From: Planosporangium spinosum
Lineage (GTDB): Bacteria > Actinomycetota > Actinomycetes > Mycobacteriales > Micromonosporaceae
Assembly (NCBI RefSeq): GCF_049999945.1
Contig: NZ_JBLYUB010000014.1
Location: 124,001 to 188,000, forward strand
Direction of reading: 5' to 3'
DNA length: 64,000 bases
Shown: positions 8,075 through 16,338 of the stretch, piece after piece
Layout: every line of letters starts with the position of its first letter
Numbering within the stretch: the stretch's first letter is position 1
Made by a program: the position numbers and the translations under genes
Notes under the pieces: generated by a model
Database searches by the model: none
What the model was told of the DNA's origin: nothing
Seen by the model: the letters and a program-made list of their open reading frames with translations, nothing else

Positions 8075-11000
8075 TCACCTGCTGATCCGCACGGTGACGA
8101 CCTGGAAGGGGCGCAGCGACACGCGCAGGTCGCCGTCGGGCAGCCGGCGCAGGTCGCCGCGGCACTGTGCCGGCCCGAGCGCCCGTTCGAGCAGGTCCAC
8201 CTCGGTCGCCGCGCGAACGGGGAACCCGGCCCGGACGCGCGCCGTGGCCCGCCCACCGCGTGCCTCGTAGAGTCGTACGACCACGTCACCGCTGGCGTCG
8301 TCGGCCAGTTTGACCGCCTCGACGCGTACCGCGGGGTGGTCGACCGACACCAGCGGGGCGAACGCGCCGCAGCCGCCGGGTACCACGCGCAGCGGCAGGT
8401 TCAGCGCGTAGCCGGCGTCCACGGCGGCGTCGACGCCGGTGCCGGGGACCAGGGCGTAGCTGAAGCGGTGAAGGCCCTCATCGGTACGCGGGTCCGGGCT
8501 GTGCGGCGCGCGCAGCAGCGTCAGCCGTACGGTCGTGGTGGTGCCGCCGTCGGTGTCCCGGGTGGTCCGCGCCGCGTCGTGGCCGTACGTGGAGTCGTTG
8601 GCGATCGCGACCCCGTATCCCGGCTCGGCGACCCGGATCCAGCGGTGTGCGTAGATCTCGTATCGGGCGTGATCCCAGCTCGTGTTGGTGTGCAGCGGGC
8701 GGTGCACGTGACCGAACTGGATCTCCGCCGTCGACCGGTCGGCATGGACGTCGAACGGGAAGGCGGCCTTGAGTACCTTCTCCGACTCCCGCCAGTCGAC
8801 CTCGGTGTCGATGTCCAGCCGCCGGGAACCGGCGGCGAGGCGGTACGTCTGCGTCAGCCGGGACCGGCCGGTGCGGCGCTCGACCCGGACGGCGGCCAGC
8901 AGCGGCCCGGCGTCGGTCACCGTCACCGACTCCGCGGCTGTCAGGTCGGAGTGCCGGCGCAGGTAATGCCGGTCGATGTTCCAGGCGTCCCAGCGCGCCG
9001 GGTGGTCGGGGTGCAGTTGCAGCAGGTTGCCCCAGCTTCCGGGGGCGAAAAGCTCCCGGTCGGCGACCAGGTCGCGGACCGAGCGCAGCAGTCCGTCGGC
9101 GTCCACCTCGACCCGCAGCAGCCCATTGTCGAGCACCGCACCACCATCCGAGACCGGCGGGCCGACCGCCGTGCCGTCGGCCGGATCGTCCGAGGTCGCC
9201 GGGTCGTCCGAGACCGCCGGGTCGTCCGAGGTCGCCGGGTCGTCCGTGGTTGCCGGGTCGTCCGAGACCGCCGGGCCGGTGACGGTCACCGCGGCGACCC
9301 GTTCCGGCGGCGCCGCACAGGCCGGGCCGACGCCCTGCGCCGGAGCCGCCGCCCATGCCGCCCACCGGCCGTCGGACAGCCGCTGCCCGTGCTCGGCGAC
9401 GTCGGGGGAGGGTGCATCGGCGGAGAAGGTCCCGGGGGAGATGACGACCACCTCGCTCCGGTCGTACGGCGCCGCGTTCCACACGCTCGGCCCGGCCGGT
9501 TCGTCGGTCGCCGGGCCGCCGTTCGCCGGGCCGCCGCCGTTCGCCGTCCGGGGTGCCCGCAGCGCCGCGACCGCCCGGTCGATCAGCGCCACCAGGTCGG
9601 CGTGGATCCGTTCGTACGTCTCGCGCGCCTCCCGGTGCACCCACGCGATGGACGAGCCGGGCAGGATGTCGTGGAACTGGTGCAGCAGGACCAGTTTCCA
9701 GAGCCGGTCCAGCTCCGCGTACGGGTAGTCCAGCCCGGCGTACACCTGGGCGGCCGCCGACCACAGCTCGGCCTCGCGCAGCAGGTGCTCGGCGCGCCGG
9801 TTGCCCGCCTTCATCCTGGCCTGGGTGGTGTACGTGGCCCGGTGGTTCTCCAGGTACAGCTCGCCGGTCCAGGTCGGCGCGTCGGGGTACTCCTCGTGGG
9901 CGCGGGCGAAGAACGCGGCCGGCGGCTCCACCGTGACCCGCGCCGAACCCTCCAGGTCCCGCAGCCGCCGGGCGCGCTCGAGCATCTCGCGGGTCGGCCC
10001 GCCGCCGCCGTCGCCGTGCCCGAACGGCACCAGCGACCTCGTCGCGATCCCCTTCTCGGCGAAGTTGCGCACCGCGAGCGCCAGCTCCGCGCCGGACAGC
10101 CGCGAGTTGTACGTGTTGACCGGCGGGAAATGGGTGAACACCCGGGTACCGTCGATGCCCTCCCACCAGAACGTGTGGTGGGGCATCGCGTTGGTCTCGT
10201 TCCACGACAGCTTCTGGGTCAGGAACCACCGCACCCCGGCCAGCCGGGCCAGCTGGGGGAACGCCGCGGTGTACCCGAACGAGTCGGGCAGCCAGATCTC
10301 CTGCGTGTCGACGCCGAACTCGTCGGCGAAGAACCGCTTGCCGTGGACGAGCTGGCGGACCAGCGACTCACCGCCGGGCAGGTTGGCGTCGGACTCCACC
10401 CACATCGAGCCGACCGGCGCCCAGTTGCCCGCCCGGATTGCCGCGCGGATGCGCTCGTAGATGTGCGGCTGGTTGTCCCTGACCCACGCGTACTGCTGCG
10501 CCTGCGAACAGGCGAACACCAGTTCCGGGTAGTCCGCTGCCAGCGCGGTGACGTTGGCGAACGTGCGGGCGGCCTTGCGTACCGTCTCGCGTAGCGGCCA
10601 CAGCCACGCCGAGTCGATGTGTGCGTGGCCCACCGCGGACACCCGGTGGGCGCTGGCGTGCGCGGGGCGCGCGAGCACCCCGGCGAGCTGGTCGCGCGCG
10701 GCGGCCGCGGTACCCGCCACGTCGTGCAGGTCGACCACGTCGAGCATGCGCTCCAGTGCGCGCAGGATCTCGTACCGGCGCGGCTCGTGCTCCGGCAGCG
10801 CGGCCATCAGCTCGGCCAGCACCTCGACGTCGAGGACGAGGTGCCAGACGGTCTCGTCCAGTACCACGAGATCGGCGCCGACCAGCCGGTACAGCGGCTC
10901 GGGCGGCGCGGTGAGCAGGTCGCCGAACTCGGTCGGCGCGAATGACCGCAGGACCGTGGGGTTGGCGGCCGCCTCGATCAGCAGGTCGACCCGGTCGCCG

Positions 11001-11428
11001 GTCACGGGCACGTACCGGTTGTCCGGGTGGATGCCCTTGATCGGGATCCCGTCGGCGGTGTAGGCCAGCGCCTCGGCCTGGAAACCGGGGGAGTCGACGG
11101 TGAACCCGAGGTCGAGGACGGCCTCCACGCGCCGGCCGGCCCACTCGGCCGGTACGTCGCCGCGTACCCGCAGCCACGTCGTCGACCACGGTGGTCCCCA
11201 GGCCTGGCCGACCGCCATCGGCTCGTAGTCGGCCTTCATCGCGTCCTGCACCGGCACCGGCTCGCCGGGCAGGAGGGTCGCCGAGATCGGGTGAGCCATG
11301 GTCGGGTCGCCGGGCACCGTCCAGGCCGATACTTCCAGCGGATGGGCCGGGCCGTACACGGCGGGGCGCAGGTACTGCACCATGGCCCGGTTCAGGCGCT
11401 CCTCGACCATCGTCCGGTCGTCGTGCAT
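8075..11428 (-). CDS. Glycoside hydrolase family 38 alpha-mannosidase
   Basis: The 1117-residue protein has an N-terminal beta domain (1-255), the GH38 catalytic domain, the mid-domain, and C-terminal beta-sandwich domains. GHAHIDSAWLWPLRE holds zinc ligands His268 (or His270) and Asp272; WLPDSFGY gives the nucleophile Asp382; QFHDILPGSSI near 620 is the conserved late motif with a zinc His. Start ATG has GGGAGGGG upstream. No signal peptide is visible, so it acts in the cytoplasm on mannosides. A low-complexity insert of SDDPA-type repeats interrupts the beta domains near 720-750, encoded by an 18-bp tandem array. Neighbours give no pathway clue; it stands alone. Confidence 0.93.
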   Translation of the reverse strand: MHDDRTMVEERLNRAMVQYLRPAVYGPAHPLEVSAWTVPGDPTMAHPISATLLPGEPVPVQDAMKADYEPMAVGQAWGPPWSTTWLRVRGDVPAEWAGRRVEAVLDLGFTVDSPGFQAEALAYTADGIPIKGIHPDNRYVPVTGDRVDLLIEAAANPTVLRSFAPTEFGDLLTAPPEPLYRLVGADLVVLDETVWHLVLDVEVLAELMAALPEHEPRRYEILRALERMLDVVDLHDVAGTAAAARDQLAGVLARPAHASAHRVSAVGHAHIDSAWLWPLRETVRKAARTFANVTALAADYPELVFACSQAQQYAWVRDNQPHIYERIRAAIRAGNWAPVGSMWVESDANLPGGESLVRQLVHGKRFFADEFGVDTQEIWLPDSFGYTAAFPQLARLAGVRWFLTQKLSWNETNAMPHHTFWWEGIDGTRVFTHFPPVNTYNSRLSGAELALAVRNFAEKGIATRSLVPFGHGDGGGGPTREMLERARRLRDLEGSARVTVEPPAAFFARAHEEYPDAPTWTGELYLENHRATYTTQARMKAGNRRAEHLLREAELWSAAAQVYAGLDYPYAELDRLWKLVLLHQFHDILPGSSIAWVHREARETYERIHADLVALIDRAVAALRAPRTANGGGPANGGPATDEPAGPSVWNAAPYDRSEVVVISPGTFSADAPSPDVAEHGQRLSDGRWAAWAAAPAQGVGPACAAPPERVAAVTVTGPAVSDDPATTDDPATSDDPAVSDDPATSDDPADGTAVGPPVSDGGAVLDNGLLRVEVDADGLLRSVRDLVADRELFAPGSWGNLLQLHPDHPARWDAWNIDRHYLRRHSDLTAAESVTVTDAGPLLAAVRVERRTGRSRLTQTYRLAAGSRRLDIDTEVDWRESEKVLKAAFPFDVHADRSTAEIQFGHVHRPLHTNTSWDHARYEIYAHRWIRVAEPGYGVAIANDSTYGHDAARTTRDTDGGTTTTVRLTLLRAPHSPDPRTDEGLHRFSYALVPGTGVDAAVDAGYALNLPLRVVPGGCGAFAPLVSVDHPAVRVEAVKLADDASGDVVVRLYEARGGRATARVRAGFPVRAATEVDLLERALGPAQCRGDLRRLPDGDLRVSLRPFQVVTVRISR
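9186..9275. repeat. 18-bp tandem array inside the alpha-mannosidase gene, five copies
   Basis: Units of 18 bp (TCGTCCGAGGTCGCCGGG type) repeat five times in phase with the codons and encode a DDPATS-like hexapeptide repeat. Likely a flexible, length-variable linker. Confidence 0.9.
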
Positions 11429-11504
11429 GGTGCCCCTCCCGCCTCGTCGCGGTTGTCGAGCAATCCGACCGTACCCCGGTTCCAGGGGCTGCGGCGCCGT
11501 GAAA

Positions 11505-11534
11505 TCAGGGGGTCCCGGAACCGGGGACCCCTGA
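11505..11534. promoter_or_regulatory. Inverted repeat between divergent genes
   Basis: TCAGGGGGTCCC-GGAACC-GGGGACCCCTGA is nearly self-complementary. It lies 77 bp upstream of the mannosidase start and 145 bp upstream of the next plus-strand gene. It could be an operator or a hairpin in a leader; no regulator is encoded beside it. Confidence 0.4.
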
Positions 11535-11678
11535 CGCCGTCGGCATCCTGCGGGCGTCGCGTCCCGGCGTCAATAGATTGACCGAAGGGCCGGTGTCTCT
11601 CCGAACGGTTGATCTCAGTACATCGATGCGTTGCTACCGTACCGGGGCTCGTTACTTGATCGACATCGGAGACATCTC

Positions 11679-12017
11679 ATGCGTGCGCCCAAAGACAAGA
11701 CGAAGCACAACATCGTCGGAGCGATCATCCTGGGGCTCATTCTGCTGCCGGCCGGCGTGTACTTCCTGAACCGGACGGACGTCACCTGTGGTACCGGCCA
11801 GTCGATGCGGCCCGGCGACATCTGCGAGGAGACACGCAAGGGCCGGACCACCTCGTACACCTACGAGGAGCGGCAGGCGTACTGGCAGCGGATGGGCTGG
11901 TTCGGCACCGGCGCCGGCGTGGTGGCGCTCGGCGCCGGGGGTTGGCTGATCGTTCGGCGTCGGCGCACGCAGGCGGCCGAGGCCGAGGCCGAGGTCGGGG
12001 CCGAGGTCGGGGCGTAG
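11679..12017 (+). CDS. Two-pass membrane protein of unknown function (112 aa)
   Basis: ATG at 11679 follows GGAG with good spacing; the longer in-frame start at 11631 has none. Hydrophobic segments at about 11-30 and 73-92 enclose a ~40-residue external loop with two Cys (TCGTGQSMRPGDIC) that may form a disulfide, plus a YEERQAYWQRM stretch. The C-terminus is RRRRTQ followed by an alternating Ala/Glu-Val repeat. Similar small Cys-containing membrane proteins are frequent in Micromonosporaceae. No function is recognised. Confidence 0.8.
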   Translation: MRAPKDKTKHNIVGAIILGLILLPAGVYFLNRTDVTCGTGQSMRPGDICEETRKGRTTSYTYEERQAYWQRMGWFGTGAGVVALGAGGWLIVRRRRTQAAEAEAEVGAEVGA

Positions 12018-12034
12018 GCAGCCCCGCTGGATGG

Positions 12035-12067
12035 GGTGGCACCGTAGACATGGTCGGCCGTGCCACC
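12035..12067. terminator. Hairpin after the two-pass membrane protein gene
   Basis: GGTGGCAC (12035-12042) pairs with GTGCCACC (12060-12067). A second, mutually exclusive pairing GTGCC/GGCAC follows immediately. It lies 17 bp after the stop and before a convergent gene, which fits a terminator. Confidence 0.45.
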
Positions 12068-12124
12068 GTTTCCGGCACGGACAGAGGCGCGTACCTGGGA
12101 CCGTCGCGCCTGAACTATCGCGGC

Positions 12125-12490
12125 CTAGCGTGACGCTGAGCCGGCGGGTCGGCGGACGTGGGTCGTCCAGTAACAGAGGTCGGCGTGGTGCTCGACCAGC
12201 GTGACGGGGACGCCGCAATCCTCCTCGATCTGCGTGGCCGCTTCGTCAAGGCTGCGCACGTCGTAGTCCCAGTCGTTGTCGAGATAGATCTTCAACCCCG
12301 CCTCGCTCCGGTCGTACCCGAGAGCTTCGGCCGCCTCGGGTGGGACGAGTACGACCGTGTACCGGGCCACCTCGGCCTCTTGTTCGGACGGCGGTTCGGG
12401 CTGCCCTCGCATGGACCGGAAGCGCTCGATGACGGAAGGGATCGGACCCGGGCTGTCGGTCGGATCGTAAGGCTGGACATTCGTTAGCAT
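12125..12490 (-). CDS. Hypothetical protein (121 aa), divergent from DUF5753 regulator
   Basis: No family is recognised. The acidic protein has a Pro-rich N-terminus, then a compact alpha/beta part from about residue 40: RYTVVLVPPEAAEALGY, GLKIYLDNDWDYDV, and VPVTLVEHHADLCYW. AGAGGAGAGG lies upstream, 10 bases from the chosen ATG at 12490. An ATG at 12498 is closer to this site and opens a 4-codon frame (stop at 12484-12486) that overlaps the real start, so ribosomes could be diverted. The promoter must lie in the 110 bp shared with the divergent DUF5753 gene. Confidence 0.65.
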   Translation of the reverse strand: MLTNVQPYDPTDSPGPIPSVIERFRSMRGQPEPPSEQEAEVARYTVVLVPPEAAEALGYDRSEAGLKIYLDNDWDYDVRSLDEAATQIEEDCGVPVTLVEHHADLCYWTTHVRRPAGSASR

Positions 12491-12534
12491 CTCAGCATCG
12501 CCTCTCCTCTGAGGTCAACGAGGCTTTTGAAGTT

Positions 12535-12544
12535 GCAACGTTGC
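12535..12544. promoter_or_regulatory. Perfect 10-bp palindrome in the divergent promoter region
   Basis: GCAACGTTGC is its own reverse complement, and a second ACGTTGG element follows about 10 bp later. It lies between the hypothetical gene and the helix-turn-helix gene, and could be the operator for the latter. Confidence 0.45.
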
Positions 12545-12600
12545 TACTACGTTGGCCACGATGCTGTTCGATGTCAAGGCCCATCTACGGAGGTGCCGAG

Positions 12601-13449
12601 ATGGCTAAACCGATCCAGCCGACCATCGTCGGGCGCGGTCTCGCTGGTGAGCTACGCGAATGCCGGCAGGGCAAGAAGCTCAGTGTGCGGGCGGTGGCGG
12701 CGCAGCTCGGCTGGCAGGCGTCGAAGCTGTCCCGCTTGGAAACCGGTCGGCAGGGCCTTCGGATCGAAGACGTAGCCTCGCTGCTGGTGATCTATGGCGT
12801 TACCGGGGATGAGCGCAAGCGACTGCTCGCCATGGCGGAACGCTCGGCCGAGCCTGGCTGGTGGGAGGTCCTTGGCGGGCTTCCGGTCGAGTCCCGGACA
12901 CTGATCCAGTTGGAGGCCGAGGCGACCGCAATCTTCGACTTCGAGCCGCTACTCGTGCCGGGACTTCTTCAGACGCCTGACTACACCCGGGCGGTGATGA
13001 AGGTGTGCGGAGTGCCGGACGACGACGCGCAGACCCGGGTAGCGGCCAGACTTGGTCGGCAGGCGATCCTCACCCGTGACGAGCCACCGACGCTACACGC
13101 GATCCTCGATGAGGGAGTGTTACGCCGGGTGCTCGGCAGCCGGTGGGTCATGGCTCGGCAGTTGCGGCACCTGGTGGAGGCCGCTGACCGGCCTGCGGTC
13201 ACCTTCCAGGTCGTGCCGTTCGAGGTCGGTGGCCACACGGGACTCGACGGATCGTTCGCGTTGCTCGATTTTTCCCGCAACCGGTCGGTCGTCCACCTGG
13301 AACACAAGATCTCTGGGCTGTTCCTCGAGGAACCGGAGCAGGTGGCGTTGTTCCGGCGGGAGATGGATAGGCTGGCCGAGGCGGCGCTGAGCCCCGCGAA
13401 GTCGGTGGATCTCGTTGCGCGCATCGCAACGGAGCACGAGCGAGAGTGA
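12601..13449 (+). CDS. XRE-type helix-turn-helix regulator with DUF5753
   Basis: ATG at 12601 has GGAGGTG five bases upstream; an in-frame start 20 codons earlier lacks one. Residues ~13-70 form a Cro/C1-type helix-turn-helix (GLAGELRECRQGKKLSVRAVA, then WQASKLSRLETGRQG). Residues ~95-270 are DUF5753, with FEPLLVPGLLQTPDYTRAV and DRPAVTFQVVPFEVGGHTGLDGSF. This architecture is hugely expanded in actinomycetes and is normally paired with a downstream DUF397 gene, as here after 7 bp. Such pairs affect development and antibiotic production in Streptomyces (BldB/AbaA-orfA-type systems). It is divergent from an unknown 121-residue protein, a possible target. Confidence 0.93.
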   Translation: MAKPIQPTIVGRGLAGELRECRQGKKLSVRAVAAQLGWQASKLSRLETGRQGLRIEDVASLLVIYGVTGDERKRLLAMAERSAEPGWWEVLGGLPVESRTLIQLEAEATAIFDFEPLLVPGLLQTPDYTRAVMKVCGVPDDDAQTRVAARLGRQAILTRDEPPTLHAILDEGVLRRVLGSRWVMARQLRHLVEAADRPAVTFQVVPFEVGGHTGLDGSFALLDFSRNRSVVHLEHKISGLFLEEPEQVALFRREMDRLAEAALSPAKSVDLVARIATEHERE

Positions 13450-13715
13450 GGCAAGGATGATCGCTGCGGACCTGCCGGGCGCGGTGTGGCGCAAGTCCAG
13501 CCGCAGCGGATCTAACTCGAACTGCGTCGAGGTCGCTGAGTTGCCGGAGTCAGTGGCCGTCCGCGACTCCAAGAACCCGGACGGCGCGGTGCTGCTCTTC
13601 GCTCGCGAGTCGTGGGTCACCTTCGTCGCGGCCGTACGCACCGGCGAGTTCGACCGGCGCTGATCGCCGCCGGCCTCCGGCTCGGGCCGCCAGTGTGTCC
13701 GGCGAGAGTGAGGCA
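13440..13715. repeat. 14-bp direct repeats bracketing the DUF397 gene
   Basis: GCGAGAGTGAGGCA occurs at 13440-13453, spanning the DUF5753 stop and DUF397 ribosome binding site, and again at 13702-13715 followed by a 5-codon frame. The second copy has the look of a leftover translation start of a lost tandem DUF397 gene. Confidence 0.7.
13457..13663 (+). CDS. DUF397 domain protein (68 aa)
   Basis: Classic DUF397: VWRKSSRSGSNSNCVEVAEL at the start, VAVRDSKNPDGAVLLF in the middle and WVTFVAAVRTGEFD at the end. ATG at 13457 follows AGGCAAGG and is 7 bases after the DUF5753 stop, so the two are co-transcribed. DUF397 proteins act together with their DUF5753 partner; the biochemical role is not settled. 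The gene is bracketed by 14-bp direct repeats (13440-13453 and 13702-13715), a possible trace of duplication or loss of a second DUF397 copy. Confidence 0.93.
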   Translation: MIAADLPGAVWRKSSRSGSNSNCVEVAELPESVAVRDSKNPDGAVLLFARESWVTFVAAVRTGEFDRR

Positions 13716-13740
13716 CGTGATGACTGAGGTGTACTAACGG

Positions 13741-14094
13741 TCAGGCGGGCTGCCACAGTTCGATCCGATTGCCCTCGGGATCGGTGACCCAGCCGAATCG
13801 ACCGACACCCTCCATGTCCTGCGTCTCTGCAGCCACGTCCGCTCCCTTGGCGCGCAGTTGTGCGAGCATCGCATTCAGGTCGCGGACCCGGAAGTTGATC
13901 ATGACCTGCTGGGTGCGGGACCCGAAGTAGTCGGTCTCGGACTCAAACGTCGCGAACACCGTCGGCCCGGCTTCCTGATGCCACAGGCCGTTCTCATCGG
14001 CGTCCAGGCCTAGGCAATCGCGGTACCAAGCGCCCAGGGCCACCGGGTCGGCGGCCCGCATGAAGTATCCACCAATTCCAAGCACACGTTCCAT
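13741..14094 (-). CDS. VOC (glyoxalase/bleomycin-resistance) family protein
   Basis: A single-domain 117-residue protein with two beta-alpha-beta-beta-beta modules: GIGGYFMRAADPVALGAWYRDCLGLD at the start, QVMINFRVRDLNAMLAQLRAKG in the middle, and FGWVTDPEGNRIELWQPA at the end. The terminal Glu of RIELW is a usual metal ligand. Such proteins are lyases, dioxygenases or drug-binding proteins; the exact reaction is unknown. It is convergent with the DUF397 gene. Confidence 0.9.
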   Translation of the reverse strand: MERVLGIGGYFMRAADPVALGAWYRDCLGLDADENGLWHQEAGPTVFATFESETDYFGSRTQQVMINFRVRDLNAMLAQLRAKGADVAAETQDMEGVGRFGWVTDPEGNRIELWQPA

Positions 14095-14422
14095 GTCGCC
14101 ATCTTGCCAGGACGGCGATCAGGCGGGCTGGCACCACCATCGTCCGCTTCGCACCCCATCTCAATCGCGGGGGAACTCGTCGGTGTCGACGTCGGTGCTG
14201 GCCAGCACGACGATCCCCACCCGCGCTACTGAGACCGTCCGCAGCGCTCCGGCCTTCAGGCCGGGGGTGAAGCGGACACGTCGGAATTCTCCTTCGCGGA
14301 CGCGTTCAAACTCCGGTACGGGACCGCCCCTGGCAGGTACCGCCGCACCGGGTAGCCGCGGTGCGAGGGGTGGCCGCGGTGCGAGGTCCAGGGCCGGTAC
14401 CGGTCGTCGTCGCGGTAGATCT
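14095..14422 (-). other. Possible decayed coding sequence downstream of the SpoU gene
   Basis: No intact gene is supported in these 328 bp, but on the minus strand two fragments look protein-like in different frames: VKLKIYRDDDRYRPW (encoded just past 14400) and VREGEFRRVRFTPGLKAG followed by SVARVGIVVLASTDVDTDEF ending at 14161. Between them are near-tandem GGCCGCGGTGCGAGG units. This suggests a frameshifted remnant, or just a readable GC-rich stretch. Confidence 0.3.
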
Positions 14423-15319
14423 TCAGCTTGACGTCGCTGCCGCTTCCCCGGCTGGAGGTCGACCACGCGCGAGGTCGACCACGCGCGCCCGGCTGCGCTG
14501 GCGGGCCGCCTCGTACAGCACCACTGTGCCCGCCGACGCGGCATTGAGCGAGCTCGCTGCGCCGGTCATCGGGATGCGGACCATCCGGTCGCAGGCCTGC
14601 CGCCACGCGGTGCTCAGGCCGTGGGTCTCGTTGCCGACCGCGACGAGCGTCGGGCCGCGCAGGTCGTGGTCGCCGACCTCGACGTCGCCGTGCTCGTCGG
14701 TACCCACGACCTGCACCGCGAGGCCGCGCCCCCGCAGGGCCGCGACCCACGCGACCACCTCGTGGTGGGCCGCGGTCCGCACCACCGGTACGGCGAACAG
14801 CGAGCCGGTGCTCGCGCGCACCGCCTTCGGGTCGTACGGGTCGGCGGCGTGGCCGGAGACGACCACCCCGGAGGCGCCGAAGGCGTCCGCCGACCGGATC
14901 AGGGTGCCGATGTTGCCGGGGGTCGTCGGCCGGTCGAAGACCACCACGAGCAGGTCGTCGCGGGCGGGGATGCGGTCCAGGCGGTCCGGCGGCAGGGCGA
15001 CGACGGCGACCAGTTCCGGCCGTTCGTCCTCCTTGCCGCCCAGTTCGTACAGCAGCTCCGGGGCCATCGCCACCAGGGTCGTCGCCGCCGTGGTCGCCGT
15101 GGCCCGGTCGATCAGGTCCCGGGCCCAGCGGGACAGCGGCCGGCCGGCGGGGTACAGCAGCGCCCGGATGTCCCAGCCGTACGCCACGGCCAGGCTGATC
15201 GGCCGGACCCCCTGGACCAGGAACTCGCCGGCCCGTTGCCGCTTGGTCCGGTTGGTCAGCAGCGCCTGCCACTGCTGGAAGCGCGCGTTCCGCGCGGTCA
15301 CCTTTACCGTCGTCGACAC
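14423..15319 (-). CDS. SpoU/TrmH-family RNA 2'-O-ribose methyltransferase
   Basis: GTG at 15319 is chosen, with GGAGG about 10 bases upstream; a longer frame adds a non-conserved leader. An N-terminal substrate-binding domain (about 1-95) contains ARNARFQQWQALLTNRTKRQ and LVQGVRP. The SPOUT knot domain (about 130-285) has motif 1 VVFDRPTTPGNIGTLIRSAD, motif 2 LVAVGNETHGLS and motif 3 IPMTGAASSLNAASAG, which bind SAM. It methylates rRNA or tRNA ribose; which site is unknown. Just before the stop, a 16-bp tandem duplication (14455-14470 and 14471-14486) shifts the frame and probably changed the C-terminus. Confidence 0.9.
   Translation of the reverse strand: MSTTVKVTARNARFQQWQALLTNRTKRQRAGEFLVQGVRPISLAVAYGWDIRALLYPAGRPLSRWARDLIDRATATTAATTLVAMAPELLYELGGKEDERPELVAVVALPPDRLDRIPARDDLLVVVFDRPTTPGNIGTLIRSADAFGASGVVVSGHAADPYDPKAVRASTGSLFAVPVVRTAAHHEVVAWVAALRGRGLAVQVVGTDEHGDVEVGDHDLRGPTLVAVGNETHGLSTAWRQACDRMVRIPMTGAASSLNAASAGTVVLYEAARQRSRARVVDLARGRPPAGEAAATSS
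14455..14486. repeat. 16-bp tandem duplication at the 3' end of the SpoU gene
   Basis: GAGGTCGACCACGCGC is present twice without spacer. Being 16 bp, it shifts the reading frame of the methylase tail. Confidence 0.9.
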
Positions 15320-15439
15320 GCGCCGAAAGCCTCCCCGGTCCGCATCGTCGTTGCCGTCCGTGCTCGTCAGCCGCCGTTGGTGGCCCGACCGGCCACCCGC
15401 CGGGCGCCGGACGGCGCTCACCCTATCGAAGAACGAAAC

Positions 15440-16177
15440 TCACCGAAGGGCAAGCAGATCAAGGGTGTCGATGACCGGTTCGGTGCCGGCCCCGGTCTCC
15501 GCCGCGCGGCGCATCCGGGCCAGTCCGGCCGCATACTCGTCGTCGGTGATCAGCTGTAACGGCGTGTGCGCCGCGCGGCGCAGGGCGGCTACGGCGGCCC
15601 GCAACGACGGCGCGGTTACCTGTGGGACCGGTTCGAACGCGATCGTGCCGAAGCCTGCGGTGGCGAAGGCGACTTCGACGTCACGCACGCTGGGGTACGT
15701 GTCCAGCACGCGGACGGCCTCGGGGAAGTACCGGAAGAGCGTGATCCCCCTGTGCCGACCGGCGAAGGCCGACCGGATCAGCACCGTGCCACCGGGGCGC
15801 AGCACGCGGCGTAGCTCCCGGGCGGCGGCGGTCAGATCCGGTACGTGGTGGACGACCGTCGACAACCAGGCGGCGTCGACGCTGTCGTCGGCCAAGGGGA
15901 TGTCCGCGGCGTCTCCCGGCAGTACGCGCGGACACTGGCAGCGGGCCCGCATCGCGTCGGACGGCTCGACGGCGATGATCTCGACGGCGTCGTACCACCG
16001 GGTGAACATCCGGGCCCACATCCCGGTGCCCGCGCCGAGGTCGAGCAGCCGGGTGCCGGGCCGGGGGTCGAGGTGCCGGGTCACCGCCGCGCGCCAGGCG
16101 GCCAGCCCCTCTTCGTCGAGGTGACGATTGGCTTCGAACGCGGTCGCGGCGCGGCTGTCGTACGCGATACGTGTCAT
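15440..16177 (-). CDS. Class I SAM-dependent methyltransferase
   Basis: ATG at 16177 begins MTRIAYDSRAATAFEANRHL, a usual start for this type; GGGG lies upstream. The Rossmann motif I LLDLGAGTGMWARMF is near residues 44-58, the acidic loop IIAVEPSDAMRA near 70, then DIPLADDSVDAAWLSTVVHH and LRRVLRPGGTVLIRS (motifs II-III). The family (Methyltransf_11) methylates small molecules; substrate unknown. It is a single gene, with only 120 bp between its stop and the SpoU gene. Confidence 0.9.
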   Translation of the reverse strand: MTRIAYDSRAATAFEANRHLDEEGLAAWRAAVTRHLDPRPGTRLLDLGAGTGMWARMFTRWYDAVEIIAVEPSDAMRARCQCPRVLPGDAADIPLADDSVDAAWLSTVVHHVPDLTAAARELRRVLRPGGTVLIRSAFAGRHRGITLFRYFPEAVRVLDTYPSVRDVEVAFATAGFGTIAFEPVPQVTAPSLRAAVAALRRAAHTPLQLITDDEYAAGLARMRRAAETGAGTEPVIDTLDLLALR

Positions 16178-16338
16178 ACATCGACCCCAACACGTTCGGC
16201 GAAGCGGTGGCAAGGATGGATGCCATGGTCCACATTCGCCAGTTCCGCCGGTCGGACCCCGACGCCGTCGTGCCGGCTGTGACGGATCACGCACGACCGT
16301 GGGCCGCCGGCGGGGTACCTTCCGCCTAGAGTCGGCGT

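Noticed and set aside
8336..10594. Very long plus-strand frame (about 750 codons) opposite the alpha-mannosidase
   Set aside because: A typical antisense shadow in GC-rich DNA; the mannosidase has all family motifs.
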